Assembly (NCBI RefSeq): GCF_051020955.1
Contig: NW_027476686.1
Location: forward strand, 62,001-126,000
From: Megalopta genalis
Lineage: Eukaryota > Arthropoda > Insecta > Hymenoptera > Halictidae
DNA length: 64,000 nt
Direction: 5' to 3'
Positions within the stretch are counted from its first letter, which is position 1. Each line of letters starts with the position of its first letter. Both the position numbers and the translations under genes were made by a program. The notes beneath the pieces are model-generated. The model made no database searches. It was not told where the DNA came from and saw only the letters and a program-made list of their open reading frames with translations. Shown in pieces: positions 41,420 through 54,669 of this stretch.

Positions 41420-44400
41420 AAATCAATGCGAAGTAGAAGGCTTATGTTCGAATCCAAGCGAAACAATTGGATTAGCTTCATATACTTGCGATATACATGA
41501 TTTAGCTTCAAGAGCATGCGAAATAAACGAGTTGGATTCAAATCCATGCGAAACATATGATTTATCTTCAAATCAATGCGAAGTAGATGCACTATCTTTG
41601 AATCCATGCGAAACAAATGGTTTAGCTTCAAATACTTGTGATGTACATGATTTAGCTTCAACAGAATGCGAAACAAACGAGTTAGCTTCAAATCCATGCG
41701 AAACACATGATTTAGCTTCAAATCAATGCGAAGTAGAAGGCTTATCTTCGAATCCATGCGAAACAAATGGATTAGCTCCATATACTTGTGATATACATGA
41801 TTTTTAGCTTCAACAGCATACGAAATAAACGAGTTAGATTCAAATCCATGCGAAACACATGATTTAACTTGAAATCAATGCGAAGTAGAAGGGTTATCTT
41901 CGAATCCATGCGAAACAAACGGTTTAGCTGCAAATACTTGTGATATACACGATTTAGCTTCAACAGCATGCGAAACAAACGAGTTAGATTCAAATCCATG
42001 CGAACACATGATTTAGCTTCAAATCAATGCGAAGTAGAAGGCTTATGTTCGAATCCAAGCGAAACAATTGGATTAGCTTCATATACTTGCGATATACATG
42101 ATTTAGCTTCAACAGCATGCGAAATAAACGTGTTGGATTCAAATCCATGCGAAACATATGATTTATCTTCAAATCAATGCGAAGTAGATGCACTATCTTC
42201 GAATCCATGCGAAACAAATGGTTTAGCTTCAAATACTTGTGATGTACATGATTTAGCTTCAACAGAATGCGAAACAAACGAGTTAGCTTCAAATCCATGC
42301 GAAACACATGATTTAGCATCTAATAAATGCGAAGTAGAAGGGTGATCTTCGAATCCATGCGAAGCAAATGGTTTGGCTTCAAATACTTGTGATACCCTTG
42401 ATTTAGCTTCAACAGCATGCGAATCAAACGAGTTGGATTCAAATCCTTGCGAAACACATGATTTAGCTTCAAATCAATGCAAAGTACATGGGTTATCATC
42501 GAATCCATGCGAAACAAATTGTTTAACTTCAAATACTTGTGATATACATGATTTAGCTTCAACAGCAAGCGAAACAAACGAGTTCGATTCAAATCCATGC
42601 GGAACACATGATTTAGCTTGAAATCAATGCGAAGTGGAAGGCTTATCTTCGAATCCATGCGAAACGAATAGTTTAGCTTCAAATGCTTGTGATATACATG
42701 ATTCAGCTTCTACTGCATGCGAAACAAAAAAAGTTACCTTCAAATCCATGTGAAACACATGATTTGGATTCAAATACTTGTGATACACTTGATTTAGCTT
42801 CAACAGCATGCGAAATAAAGGAGTTAGCTTCAAGTCCAAACGAAAAACATGATTTAGCATCAATTCAACGCGAAGTTTATGGCTTAGCTTCAAATCCATG
42901 CGTAACGAATGATTTAGCTTCAAATCAATGCGAATTAGAAGGGTTATCTTCGAATCCATGCGAAACATATGAAATAGCTTCAAATACTTGTGATATACAT
43001 GATTTAGCTTCAACAGCATGCGAAAGAAACGAGTTAGCTTCAAATCCATGCGAACACATGATTTAACTTGAAATCAATGCGAAGTAGAAGGGTTATCTTC
43101 GAATCCATGCGAAACAAACGGTTTAGCTGCAAATACTTGTGATATACATGACTTAGCTTCAACAGCATGCGAAACAAACGAGTTAGCTTCAAATCCACGC
43201 GAAACACAAGATTTAGCTTCAAATCAATGCGAATTAGAAGGGTTATCTTCGAATCCATGCGAAACATATGATATAGCTTCAAATACTTGTGATATACATG
43301 ATTTAGCTTCAACAACATGCTAAACAAACGAGTTAGCTTCAAGTCCAAACGAAAAACATGATTTAGTATCAAGTCAACGCGAAGTTGATGGCTTTGCTTC
43401 AAATCCATGCGAAACGAATGATTTAGCTTCACATACTTGTGAATATAAGTGATATAGCTTCAAATGCAGGCGAAACAAACGAGTTAGCTTCAAACCCATG
43501 CTAAACACATGATTTAGCATCTAATCAATGCGAAGTAGAAGGCTAATCTTCGAAACCATGCGAAACAAATGGTTTAGCTTCCAATACTTGTGATACACTT
43601 GATTTAGCTTCAATAGCATGCGAAGCAAACGAGTTAGCTTCAAATCCATGCGAACACATGATTTAGCTTCAAATCAATGCGAGGTAGGAGGCTTATATTC
43701 GAATCCATGCGAAACAAATGGTTTAGCTTCAAATACTTGTGATATACATGACTTAGCTTCAACAGCATGCGAAACAAACGAGTTAGCTTCAAATCCATGC
43801 GAAACACAAAATTTAGCTTCAAATCAATGCGAATTAGAAGGGTTATCTTCGAATACATGCGAAACATATGATATAGCTTCAAATACTTGTGATATACATG
43901 ATTTAGCTTCAACAACATGCTAAACAAACGAGTTAGCTTCAAGTCCAAACGAAAAACATGATTTAGTATCAAGTCAACGCGAAGTTGATGGCTTTGCTTC
44001 AAATCCATGCGAAACGAATGATTTAGCTTCACATACTTGTGAATATAAGTGATATAGCTTCAATAGCAGGCGAAACAAACGAGTCAGCTTCAAACCCATG
44101 CTAAACACATGATTTAGCATCTAATCAATGCGAAGTAGAAATCTAATCTTCGAATCCATGCGAAACAAACGGTTTAGCTTCAAATACTTGTGATATGCAT
44201 GATTTAGCTTCAACAGTATGCAAAACAAACGAGTTAGCTTCAAATCCATGCGAAACGCATGATTTACCATCTAATAAATGCGAAGTAGAAGGCTGATCTT
44301 CGAATCCATGCGAAGCAAATGGTTTGGCTTCAAATACTTGTGATACACTTGATTTAGCTTCAACAGAATGCGAAACAAACGAGGTAGCTTCAAGTCCATG

Positions 44401-44431
44401 CGAACACATGATTTAGCTTCAAATCAATGCG
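41420..44431 (+). repeat. 3-kb duplicated segment, first copy
   Basis: This segment pairs with 47425-50374. The offset is 6003 bp up to about 42960 and 5943 bp afterwards, because the partner lacks 60 bp (two units). The copies share the two-T insertion D unit, the four-copy block, the sequence 'gaaatctaatcttcg' and 'gtatgcaaaac'. At 44432 the copies part: this one continues 'gaattag', the other 'gaggtagg'. Confidence 0.85.
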
Positions 44432-44559
44432 AATTAGAAGGGTTATCTTCGATTCCATGCGAAACATATGATATAGCTTCAAATACTTGTGATATACATG
44501 ATTTAGCTTCAACAGCATGCGAAACTAACGAGTTAGCTTCAAATCCATGCGAAACACAT

Positions 44560-44810
44560 GATTTAGCTTCAAATCAATGCGAAGTGGAAGGCTTATCTTC
44601 GAATCCATGCGAAACGAATAGTTTAGCTTCAAATACTTTTGATATACATGACTCAGCTTCAACTGCATGCTAAACAAACGAGTTAGCTTCAAATCCATGC
44701 GAGACACATGAATTAGCATCACGTCAACGCGAAGTTGATGGCTTAGCTTCAAATCCATGCAAAACGAATGATTTAGCTTCACATACTTGAAAATATAAGT
44801 GATATGACTT
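44560..44810 (+). repeat. Small family I island in family IV
   Basis: About 250 bp carry family I marks: 'acttttgatatac', 'catgaattagcatc', 'ccatgcaaaacg' and a 31-nt unit 'acatacttgaaaatataag' at about 44787. The island has its own changes ('gactcagc', 'gcatgctaaac', 'gatatgac') not seen in the islands at 52 and 58 kb, which suggests a separate transfer or a longer history. Confidence 0.7.
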
Positions 44811-45890
44811 CAAATGCAGGCGAAACAAACGAGTTAGCTTCAAACCCATGCGAAACACATGATTTAGCATCTAATCAATGCGAGGTAGGAGGCTTATCTT
44901 CCAACCCATGCGAAACAAATTGTTTAGCTTCAAATACTTGTGATATACATGACTTAGCTTCAACAGCATGCGAAACAAACGAGTTAGCTTCAAATCCATG
45001 CGAAACACATGATTTAGCTTCAAATCAATGCGAATTAGAAGGGTTATCTTCGAATCCATGCGAAACATATGATATAGCTTCAAATACTTGTGATATACAT
45101 GATTTAGCTTCAACAACATGCTAAACAAACGAGTTAGCTTCAAGTCCAAACGAAAAACATGATTTAGTATCAAGTCAACGCGAAGTTGATGGCTTTGCTT
45201 CAAATAAATGCGAAACGAATGATTTAGCTTCACATACTTGTGAATATAAGTGATATAGCTTCATATGCAGGCGAAACAAACGAGTTAGCTTCAAACCCAT
45301 GCTAAACACATGATTTAGCATCTAATCAATGCGAAGTAGAAGGCTGATTTTAGAATCCATGCGAAGCAAATGGTTTAGCTTCAAATACTTGTGATATACA
45401 TGATTTAGCTTCAACAGCATGCGAAACAAACGAGTTAGCTTCAAATCCATGCGAAACACAAGATTTAACTTCAAATCAATACGAATTAGAAGGGTTATCT
45501 TCGAATCCATGCGAAACATATGATATAGCTTCAAATACTTGTGATATACATGATTTAGCTTCAACAGAATGCGAAACAAACGAGTTAGCTTCAAATCCAT
45601 GCGTAACGCATGATTAACCATCTAATAAATGCGAAGTAGAAGGCTGATTTTCGAATCCATGCGAAGCAAATGGTTTGGCTTCAAATACTTGTGATACACT
45701 TGATTTAGCTTCAACAGAATGCGAAATAAACGAGGTAGCTTCAAGTCCATGCGAACACATGATTTACCATCTAATAAATGCGAAGTAGAAGGCTGAGCTT
45801 CGAATCCATGCGAAGCAAATGGTTTGGCTTCAAATACTTGTGATACACTTGATTTAGCTTCAACAGAATGCGAAACAAACGAGGTAGCTT

Positions 45891-47430
45891 CAAATCCATG
45901 CGAAACACATGATTTAGCTTCAAATCAATGCGAAGAAGAAGGTTATCTTCGAATCCATGCGAAACGAATAGATTAGCTTCAAATACTTGTGATATTCATG
46001 ATTCAGCTTCAACTGCATGCGAAACAAACGAGTTAGCTTCAAATCCATGCGAAACACATGATTTAGCATCAAGTCAACGCGAAGTTGATGGCTTAGCTTC
46101 AAATCCATGCGAAGCGAATGATTTAGCTTCACATACTTGTGAATATAAGTGATATAGCTTCAAATGCAGGCGAAACAAACCAGTTAGCTTCAAACCCATG
46201 CGAAACACATGATTTAGCTTCAAATCAATGCGAAGTATATGGATTACCTTCGAAACCATGCGAAAGAAATTGTTTAACTTCAAAATACTTGTGATATACA
46301 TGATTTAGCTTCAACAGCATGCGAAACAAACGAGTTAGCTTCAAATCCATGCGAAACACATGATTTAGGTTCCAATGAATGCGAATTAGAAGGGGTTATT
46401 TTCGAATCCATGCGAAACAAAATGATATAGCTTCAAATACTTGTGATATACATGATTTAGCTTCAACAGCAGGTGAAGCAAACGAGTTAACTTCAAGTCC
46501 AAGCGAAAAAACATGATTTATCTTCAAATCAATGCTAAGTAGAAAGCTTAGCTTCAAATCCATGGAATCAAATGGTTTAGCTTCAAATACTTGTGATATA
46601 CATGATTCAGCTTCAACTGCATGCGAAACAAACGAGTTAGCTTCAAAACCATGCGAAACACATAAGCTAGATTAAAATCAATGCGAAGTAGAAGGTTTAT
46701 CTTCGAATAAATGCGAAACAAATGATATAGCTTCAAATAGATGTGATATACATGATTTAGTTCCAACAGCATGCGAAACAAACGAGTTAGCTTCAATCCA
46801 TGCGAAACACATGATTTAGCATCAAGTCAACGCGAAGTTGATGGCTTAGCTTCAAATCCATGCGAAGCGAATGATTTAGCTTCACATACTTGTGAATTTA
46901 AGTGATGTAGCTTCAAATGCAGGCGAAACAAACGAGTTAGCTTCAAACCCATGCGAAACACATGATTTAGCTTCAAATCGATGCGAAGTATATGGATTAT
47001 CTTCGAAACCATGCGAAAACAATTGTTTAACTTCAAATACTTGTGATATACATGATTTAGCTTCAACAGCATGCGAAACAAACGAGTTAGCTTCAAATCC
47101 ATGCGAAACACATGATTTAGGTTCCAATGAATGCGAATTAGAAGGGTTATTTTCGAATCCATGCGAAACAAATGATATAGCTTCAAAATACTTGTGATAT
47201 ACATGATTTAGCTTCAACAGCATGCGAAGCAAACGAGTTAACTTCAAGTCCAAGCGAAAAACATGATTTATCTTCAAATCAATGCTAAGTAGAAAGCTTA
47301 GCTTCAATTCCATGGAATCAAATGGTTTAGCTTCAAATACTTGTGATATACATGATTCAGCTTCAACTGCATGCGAAACAAACGAGTTAGCTTCAAAACC
47401 ATGCGAAACACATAAGTTAGATTAAAATCA
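45891..47430 (+). repeat. Family III segment with many homopolymer indels
   Basis: The order of variants is that of family III, and 45.9-46.9 kb parallels 50.93-51.94 kb closely, including the rare 'aaaccagttagc'. Unlike that copy, it carries many one-base run-length changes: a G lost near 45951, an A gained near 46283, a G gained near 46394, an A gained near 46420, an A gained near 46507, a G lost near 46565, an A lost near 46795, an A gained near 47187 and a G lost near 47315. These break all frames. Polishing failure in the assembly is the simplest reading; a truly decayed copy is the alternative. Confidence 0.75.
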
Positions 47431-50374
47431 ATGCGAAGTAGAAGGCTTATGTTCGAATCCAAGCGAAACAATTGGATTAGCTTCATATACTTGCGATATA
47501 CATGATTTAGCTTCAACAGCATGCGAAATAAACGAGTTGGATTCAAATCATGCGAACATATGATTTATCTTCAAATCAATGCGAAGTAGATGCACTATCT
47601 TCGAATCCATGCGAAACAAATGGTTTAGCTTCAAATACTTGTGATGTACATGATTTAGCTTCAACAGAATGCGAAACAAACGAGTTAGCTTCAAATCCAT
47701 GCGAAACACATGATTTAGCTTCAAATCAATGCGAAGTAGAAGGCTTATCTTCGAATCCATGCGAAACAAATGGATTAGCTCCATATACTTGTGATATACA
47801 TGATTTTTAGCTTCAACAGCATACGAAATAAACGAGTTAGATTCAAATCCATGCGAAACACATGATTTAACTTGAAATCAATGCGAAGTAGAAGGGTTAT
47901 CTTCGAATCCATGCGAAACAAACGGTTTAGCTGCAAATACTTGTGATATACACGATTTAGCTTCAACAGCATGCGAAACAAACGAGTTAGATTCAAATCC
48001 ATGCGAACACATGATTTAGCTTCAAGTCAATGCGAAGTAGAAGGCTTATGTTCGAATCCAAGCGAAACAATTGGATTAGCTTCATATACTTGCGATATAC
48101 ATGATTTAGCTTCAACAGCATGCGAAATAAACGTGTTGGATTCAAATCCATGCGAAACATATGATTTATCTTCAAATCAATGCGAAGTAGATGCACTATC
48201 TTCGAATCCATGCGAAACAAATGGTTTAGCTTCAAATACTTGTGATGTACATGATTTAGCTTCAACAGAATGCGAAACAAACGAGTTAGCTTCAAATCCA
48301 TGCGAAACACATGATTTAGCATCTAATAAATGCGAAGTAGAAGGGTGATCTTCGAATCCATGCGAAGCAAATGGTTTGGCTTCAAATACTTGTGATACCC
48401 TTGATTTAGCTTCAACAGCATGCGAATCAAACGAGTTGGATTCAAATCCTTGCGAAACACATGATTTAGCTTCAAATCAATGCAAAGTACATGGGTTATC
48501 ATCGAATCCATGCGTAACAAATTGTTTAACTTCAAATACTTGTGATATACATGATTTAGCTTCAACAGCAAGCGAAACAAACGAGTTCGATTCAAATCCA
48601 TGCGGAACACATGATTTAGCTTGAAATCAATGCGAAGTGGAAGGCTTATCTTCGAATCCATGCGAAACGAATAGTTTAGCTTCAAATGCTTGTGATATAC
48701 ATGATTCAGCTTCAACTGCATGCGAAACAAAAAAAGTTACCTTCAAATCCATGTGAAACACATGATTTGGATTCAAATACTTGTGATACACTTGATTTAG
48801 CTTCAACAGCATGCGAAATAAAGGAGTTAGCTTCAAGTCCAAACGAAAAACATGATTTAGCATCAATTCAACGCGAAGTTTATGGCTTAGCTTCAAATCC
48901 ATGCGTAACGAATGATTTAGCTTCAAATCAATGCGAATTAGAAGGGTTATCTTCGAATCCATGCGAAAGAAACGAGTTAGCTTCAAATCCATGCGAACAC
49001 ATGATTTAGCTTCAAATCAATGCGATGTAGGAGGCTTATCTTCGAATCCATGCGAATCAAATGGTTTAGCTTCAAATACTAGTGATATACATGACTTAGC
49101 TTCAACAGCATGCGAAACAAACGAGTTAGCTTCAAATCCACGCGAAACACAAGATTTAGCTTGAAATCAATGCGAATTAGAAGGGTTATCTTCGAATCCA
49201 TGCGAAACATATGATATAGCTTCAAATACTTGTGATATACATGATTTAGCTTCAACAACATGCTAAACAAACGAGTTAGCTTCAAGTCCAAACGAAAAAC
49301 ATGATTTAGTATCAAGTCAACGCGAAGTTGATGGCTTTGCTTCAAATCCATGCGAAACGAATGATTTAGCTTCACATACTTGTGAATATAAGTGATATAG
49401 CTTCAAATGCAGGCGAAACAAACGAGTTAGCTTCAAACCCATGCTAAACACATGATTTAGCATCTAATCAATGCGAAGTAGAAGGCTAATCTTCGAAACC
49501 ATGCGAAACAAATGGTTTAGCTTCAAATACTTGTGATACACTTGATTTAGCTTCAATAGCATGCGAAGCAAACGAGTTAGCTTCAAATCCATGCGAACAC
49601 ATGATTTAGCTTCAAATCAATGCGAGGTAGGAGGCTTATATTCGAATCCATGCGAAACAAATGGTTTAGCTTCAAATACTTGTGATATACATGACTTAGC
49701 TTCAACAGCATGCGAAACAAACGAGTTAGCTTCAAATCCATGCGAAACACAAAATTTAGCTTCAAATCAATGCGAATTAGAAGGGTTATCTTCGAATACA
49801 TGCGAAACATATGATATAGCTTCAAATACTTGTGATATACATGATTTAGCTTCAACAACATGCTAAACAAACGAGTTAGCTTCAAGTCCAAACGAAAAAC
49901 ATGATTTAGTATCAAGTCAACGCGAAGTTGATGGCTTTGCTTCAAATCCATGCGAAACGAATGATTTAGCTTCACATACTTGTGAATATAAGTGATATAG
50001 CTTCAAATGCAGGCGAAACAAACGAGTCAGCTTCAAACCCATGCTAAACACATGATTTAGCATCTAATCAATGCGAAGTAGAAATCTAATCTTCGAATCC
50101 ATGCGAAACAAACGGTTTAGCTTCAAATACTTGTGATATGCATGATTTAGCTTCAACAGTATGCAAAACAAACGAGTTAGTTTCAAATCCATGCGAAACG
50201 CATGATTTACCATCTAATAAATGCGAAGTAGAAGGCTGATCTTCGAATCCATGCGAAGCAAATGGTTTGGCTTCAAATACTTGTGATACACTTGATTTAG
50301 CTTCAACAGAATGCGAAACAAACGAGGTAGCTTCAAGTCCATGCGAACACATGATTTAGCTTCAAATCAATGCG
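47425..50374 (+). repeat. 3-kb duplicated segment, second copy
   Basis: This is the partner of 41420-44431. It lacks the 60 bp found at 42961-43020 in the first copy, and the joint lies near 48965 ('ccatgcgaaagaaacgag'). It also differs by scattered changes such as 'caatgcgatgtagg' near 49020 and 'gcgtaacaaattg' near 48513. Its left edge abuts the indel-rich stretch, and two bases are missing near 47548-47556 compared with the first copy. Confidence 0.85.
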
Positions 50375-50930
50375 AGGTAGGAGGCTTATCTTCGAATCCA
50401 TGCGAAACAAATGGTTTAGCTTCAAATACTTGTGATATACATGATTTAGCTTCAACAGCATGCGAAACAAACGAGTTAGCTTCAAATCCATGCGAAACAC
50501 AAGATTTAGCTTCAAATCAATACGAATTAGAAGGGTTATCTTCGAATCCATGCGAATCATATGATATAGCTTCAAATACTTGTGATATACATGATTTAGC
50601 TTCAACAGAATGCGAAACAAACGAGTTAGCTTCAAATCCATGCGTAACGCATGATTAACCATCTAATAAATGCGAAGTAGAAGGCTGATTTTCGAATCCA
50701 TGCGAAGCAAATGGTTTGGCTTCAAATACTTGTGATACACTTGATTTAGCTTCAACAGAATGCGAAATAAACGAGGTAGCTTCAAGTCCATGCGAACACA
50801 TGATTTACCATCTAATAAATGCGAAGTAGAAGGCAGAGCTTCGAATCCATGCGAAGCAAATGGTTTGGCTTCAAATACTTGTGATACACTTGATTTAGCT
50901 TCAACAGAATGCGAAACAAACGAGGTAGCT
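47431..50930 (+). repeat. Family IV segment (second copy)
   Basis: This segment repeats the variant order of about 41.42-44.43 kb at an offset of about 6003 bp, falling to 5943 bp after a 60-bp deletion near 48961. It then continues with family IV units such as 'gattaaccatctaataaatg'. It includes the fourth copy of the block containing 'tgataccctt' (48183-48938). It lies between two family III segments, so it was either inserted there or left by a large unequal exchange. Confidence 0.8.
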
Positions 50931-52126
50931 TCAAATCCATGCGAAACACATGATTTAGCTTCAAATCAATGCGAAGAAGAAGGGTTATCTTCGAATCCAT
51001 GCGAAACGAATAGATTAGCTTCAAATACTTGTGATATTCATGATTCAGCTTCAACTGCATGCGAAACAAACGAGTCAGCTTCAAATCCATGCGAAACACA
51101 TGATTTAGCATCAAGTCAACGCGAAGTTGATGGCTTAGCTTCAAATCCATGCGAAGCGAATGATTTAGCTTCACATACTTGTGAATATAAGTGATATAGC
51201 TTCAAATGCAGGCGAAACAAACCAGTTAGCTTCAAACCCATGCGAAACACATGATTTAGCTTCAAATCAATGCGAAGTATATGGATTACCTTCGAAACCA
51301 TGCGAAAGAAATTGTTTAACTTCAAATACTTGTGATATACATGATTTAGCTTCAACAGCATGCGAAACAAACGAGTTAGCTTCAAATCCATGCGAAACAC
51401 ATGATTTAGGTTCCAATGAATGCGAATTAGAAGGGTTATTTTCGAATCCATGCGAAACAAATGATATAGCTTCAAATACTTGTGATATACATGATTTAGC
51501 TTCAACAGCAGGTGAAGCAAACGAGTTAACTTCAAGTCCAAGCGAAAAACATGATTTATCTTCAAATCAATGCTAAGTAGAAAGCTTAGCTTCAAATCCA
51601 TGGGAATCAAATGGTTTAGCTTCAAATACTTGTGATATACATGATTCAGCTTCAACTGCATGCGAAACAAACGAGTTAGCTTCAAAACCATGCGAAACAC
51701 ATAAGCTAGATTAAAATCAATGCGAAGTAGAAGGCTTATCTTCGAATAAATGCGAAACAAATGATATAGCTTCAAATAGATGTGATATACATGATTTAGT
51801 TCCAACAGCATGCGAAACAAACGAGTTAGCTTCAAATCCATGCGAAACACATGATTTAGCATCAAGTCAACGCGAAGTTGATGGCTTAGCTTCAAATCCA
51901 TGCGAAGCGAATGATTTAGCTTCACATACTTGTGAATTTAAGTGATATAGCTTCAAATGCAGGCGAAACAAACGAGTTAGCTTCAAACCCATGCGAAACA
52001 CATGATTTAGCTTCAAATCGATGCGAAGTATATGGATTATCTTCGAAACCATGCGAAACAAATTGTTTAACTTCAAATACTTGTGATATACATGATTTAG
52101 CTTCAACAGCATGCGAAACAAACGAG

Positions 52127-52690
52127 TTAGCTTCGAATCCATGCGAAACGAATAGTTTAGCTTCAAATACTTTTGATATACATGATTCAGCTTCAACTGC
52201 CTGCGAAACAAACGAGTTAGCTTCAAATCCATGCGAAACACATGAATAAGCATCAAGTCAACGCGAAGTTGATGGCTTAGCTTCAAATCCATGCAAAACG
52301 AATGATTTAGCTTCACATACTTGAAAATATAAGTGATATGGCTTCAAATGCAGGCGAAACAAACGAGTTAGCTTCAAACCCATGCGAAACACATGATTTA
52401 GCATCTAATCAATGCGAAGTAGAAGGCTGATCTTCGAATCCATGCGAAGCAAATGGTGTAGCTTCAAATACTTGTGATATACATGATTTAGTTTCAACGG
52501 CATGCGAAACAAACGAGTTAGATTCAAATCCATGCGAAACACATGATTTAGCTTCAAATCAATGCGAAGTAGAAGGTTTACCTTCGAATCCATGCGAAAC
52601 AAATGGTTTAGCAGCAAATACTTGTGATATACATGTTTTAGCTTCAACTGCATGCGAAACAAACGAGGTAGCTTCAAGTCCATGCGAACA
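52127..52690 (+). repeat. Family I island inside family III
   Basis: Starting with an E unit joined directly to C ('gagttagcttcgaatcc'), about 560 bp show family I marks: 'acttttgatatac', 'actgcctgcg', 'catgaataagcatc', a 31-nt unit at about 52313 and 'ggctgatcttcg'. Family I otherwise fills the first 8 kb. The same island, with the same left joint, lies at 57921-58484 (offset 5794), so the transfer happened once and was then duplicated. Confidence 0.82.
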
Positions 52691-53907
52691 CATGATTTAG
52701 CTTCAAATCAATGCGAGGTAGGAGGCTTATCTTCGAATCCATGCGAAACAAATGGTTTAGCTTCAAATAATTGTGATATACATGACTTAGCTTCAACAGC
52801 ATGCGAAACAAACGAGTTAGCTTCAAATCCATGCGAAACACATGATTTAGCTTCAAATCAATGCGAATTAGAAGGGTTATCTTCGAATCCATGCGAAACA
52901 AATGATATAGCTTCAAATACATGTGATATACATGATTTAACTTCAACAGCATGCGAAACAAACGAGTTAGATTCAAATCCATGCGAAACACATGATTTAG
53001 CTTCAAATCAATGCGAAGTAGGAGGCTTATCTTCGAATCCATGCGAAACATATGATATAGCTTCAAATACTTGTGATATACATGATTTAGCTTCAACAGC
53101 ATGCGAAGCAAACGAGTTAACTTCAAGTCCAAGCGAAAAACATGATTTATCTTCAAATCAATGCTAAGTAGAAAGCTTAGCTTCAAATCCATGGGAATCA
53201 AATGGTTTAGCTTCAAATACTTGTGATATACATGATTCAGATTCAACTGCATGCGAAACAAACGAGTAAGCTTCAAATCCATGCGAAACACATGATTTAG
53301 ATAAAAATCAATGCGAAGTAGAAGGCTTATCTTCGAATAAATGCGAAACAAATGATATAGCTTCAAATACTTGTGATATACATGATTTAGTTCCAACAGC
53401 ATGCGAAACAAACGAGTTAGATTCAAAACCATGCGAAACACATGATTTATCTGCAAATCAATGCGAAGTAGAAAGGTTATCTTCGAATCCATGCGAAACG
53501 AATAGATTAGCTTCAAATACTTGTGATATTCATGATTCAGCTTCAACTGCATGCGAAACAAACGAGTTAGCTTCAAATCCATGCGAAACACATGATTTAG
53601 ATTAAAATCAATGCGAAGTAGAAGGCTTATCTTCGAAACCATGCGAAACAAATGGATTAGCTACATATACTTGTGATATACATGATTTAGCTTCAACAGC
53701 ATGCGAAACAAACGAGTTAGCTTCAAATCCATGCGAAACACATGATTTAGCTTCAAATCAATGCGAAGAAGAAGGGTTATCTTCGAATCCATGCGAAACG
53801 AATAGATTAGCTTCAAATACTTGTGATATTCATGATTCAGCTTCAACTGCATGCGAAACAAACGAGTTAGCTTCAAATCCATGCGAAACACATGATTTAG
53901 CATCAAG

Positions 53908-54669
53908 TCAACGCGAAGTTGATGGCTTAGCTTCAAATCCATGCGAAGCGAATGATTTAGCTTCACATACTTGTGAATATAAGTGATATAGCTTCAAATG
54001 CAGGCGAAACAAACGAGTTAGCTTCAAACCCATGCGAAACACATGATTTAGCTTCAAATCAATGCGAAGTATATGGATTACCTTCGAAACCATGCGAAAG
54101 AAATTGTTTAACTTCAAATACTTGTGATATACATGATTTAGCTTCAACAGCATGCGAAACAAACGAGTTAGCTTCAAATCCATGCGAAACACATGATTTA
54201 GCATCAAGTCAACGCGAAGTTGATGGCTTAGCTTCAAATCCATGCGAAGCGAATGATTTAGCTTCACATACTTGTGAATTTAAGTGATATAGCTTCAAAT
54301 GCAGGCGAAACAAACGAGTTAGCTTCAAACCCATGCGAAACACATGATTTAGCTTCAAATCGATGCGAAGTATATGGATTATCTTCGAAACCATGCGAAA
54401 CAAATTGTTTAACTTCAAATACTTGTGATATACATGATTTAGCTTCAACAGCATGCGAAACAAACGAGTTAGCTTCAAATCCATGCGAAACACATGATTT
54501 AGGTTCCAATGAATGCGAATTAGAAGGGTTATTTTCGAATCCATGCGAAACAAATGATATAGCTTCAAATACTTGTGATATACATGATTTAGCTTCAACA
54601 GCATGCGAAGCAAACGAGTTAACTTCAAGTCCAAGCGAAAAACATGATTTATCTTCAAATCAATGCTAA
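53908..54669 (+). repeat. Long-range shared block, copy near 53.9 kb
   Basis: This is the second copy of the block at 18434. Its right part (54264-54669) follows the 16238-16643 version more closely, with D 'acttgtgat' and then 'gatttagcttcaacagc', so the copy looks like a join between two versions of the block. Confidence 0.78.

Larger units (their letters stand above)
34191..45890 (+). repeat. Array domain, family IV
   Basis: Diagnostic variants are D units reading 'tgatgtacatg' or 'tgatacacttgat', 'gatgcactatcttcg', 'cgaaataaacgag', 'gcgtaacgaatg', 'gaaacaaaaaaagttacc', and A units shortened to 'gcgaacacatg' (one A lost, shared by many copies and therefore inherited). A D unit with two extra T's ('catgatttttagc') is found at about 36190 and 41800, and again at 47805 in the later copy of this family. 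Indels are commoner than in family III, so open frames are short on both strands. The domain holds three of the four copies of a 0.76-kb block and the first copy of a 3-kb duplication. Confidence 0.82.
36780..48938 (+). repeat. Four-copy 0.76-kb block marked by 'tgataccctt'
   Basis: Copies are about 36780-37535, 39029-39784, 42180-42935 and 48183-48938, with the marker 'gataccc' at 36991, 39240, 42391 and 48394 (offsets 2249, 3151 and 6003). Each contains 'gatgcactatc' at its start, 'caatgcaaagtacatggg', 'gagttcgattc' and an E unit with a seven-A run ('gaaacaaaaaaagttacc'). The sequence between copies is other family IV material, so the block was duplicated as part of larger segments more than once. 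Confidence 0.83.
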
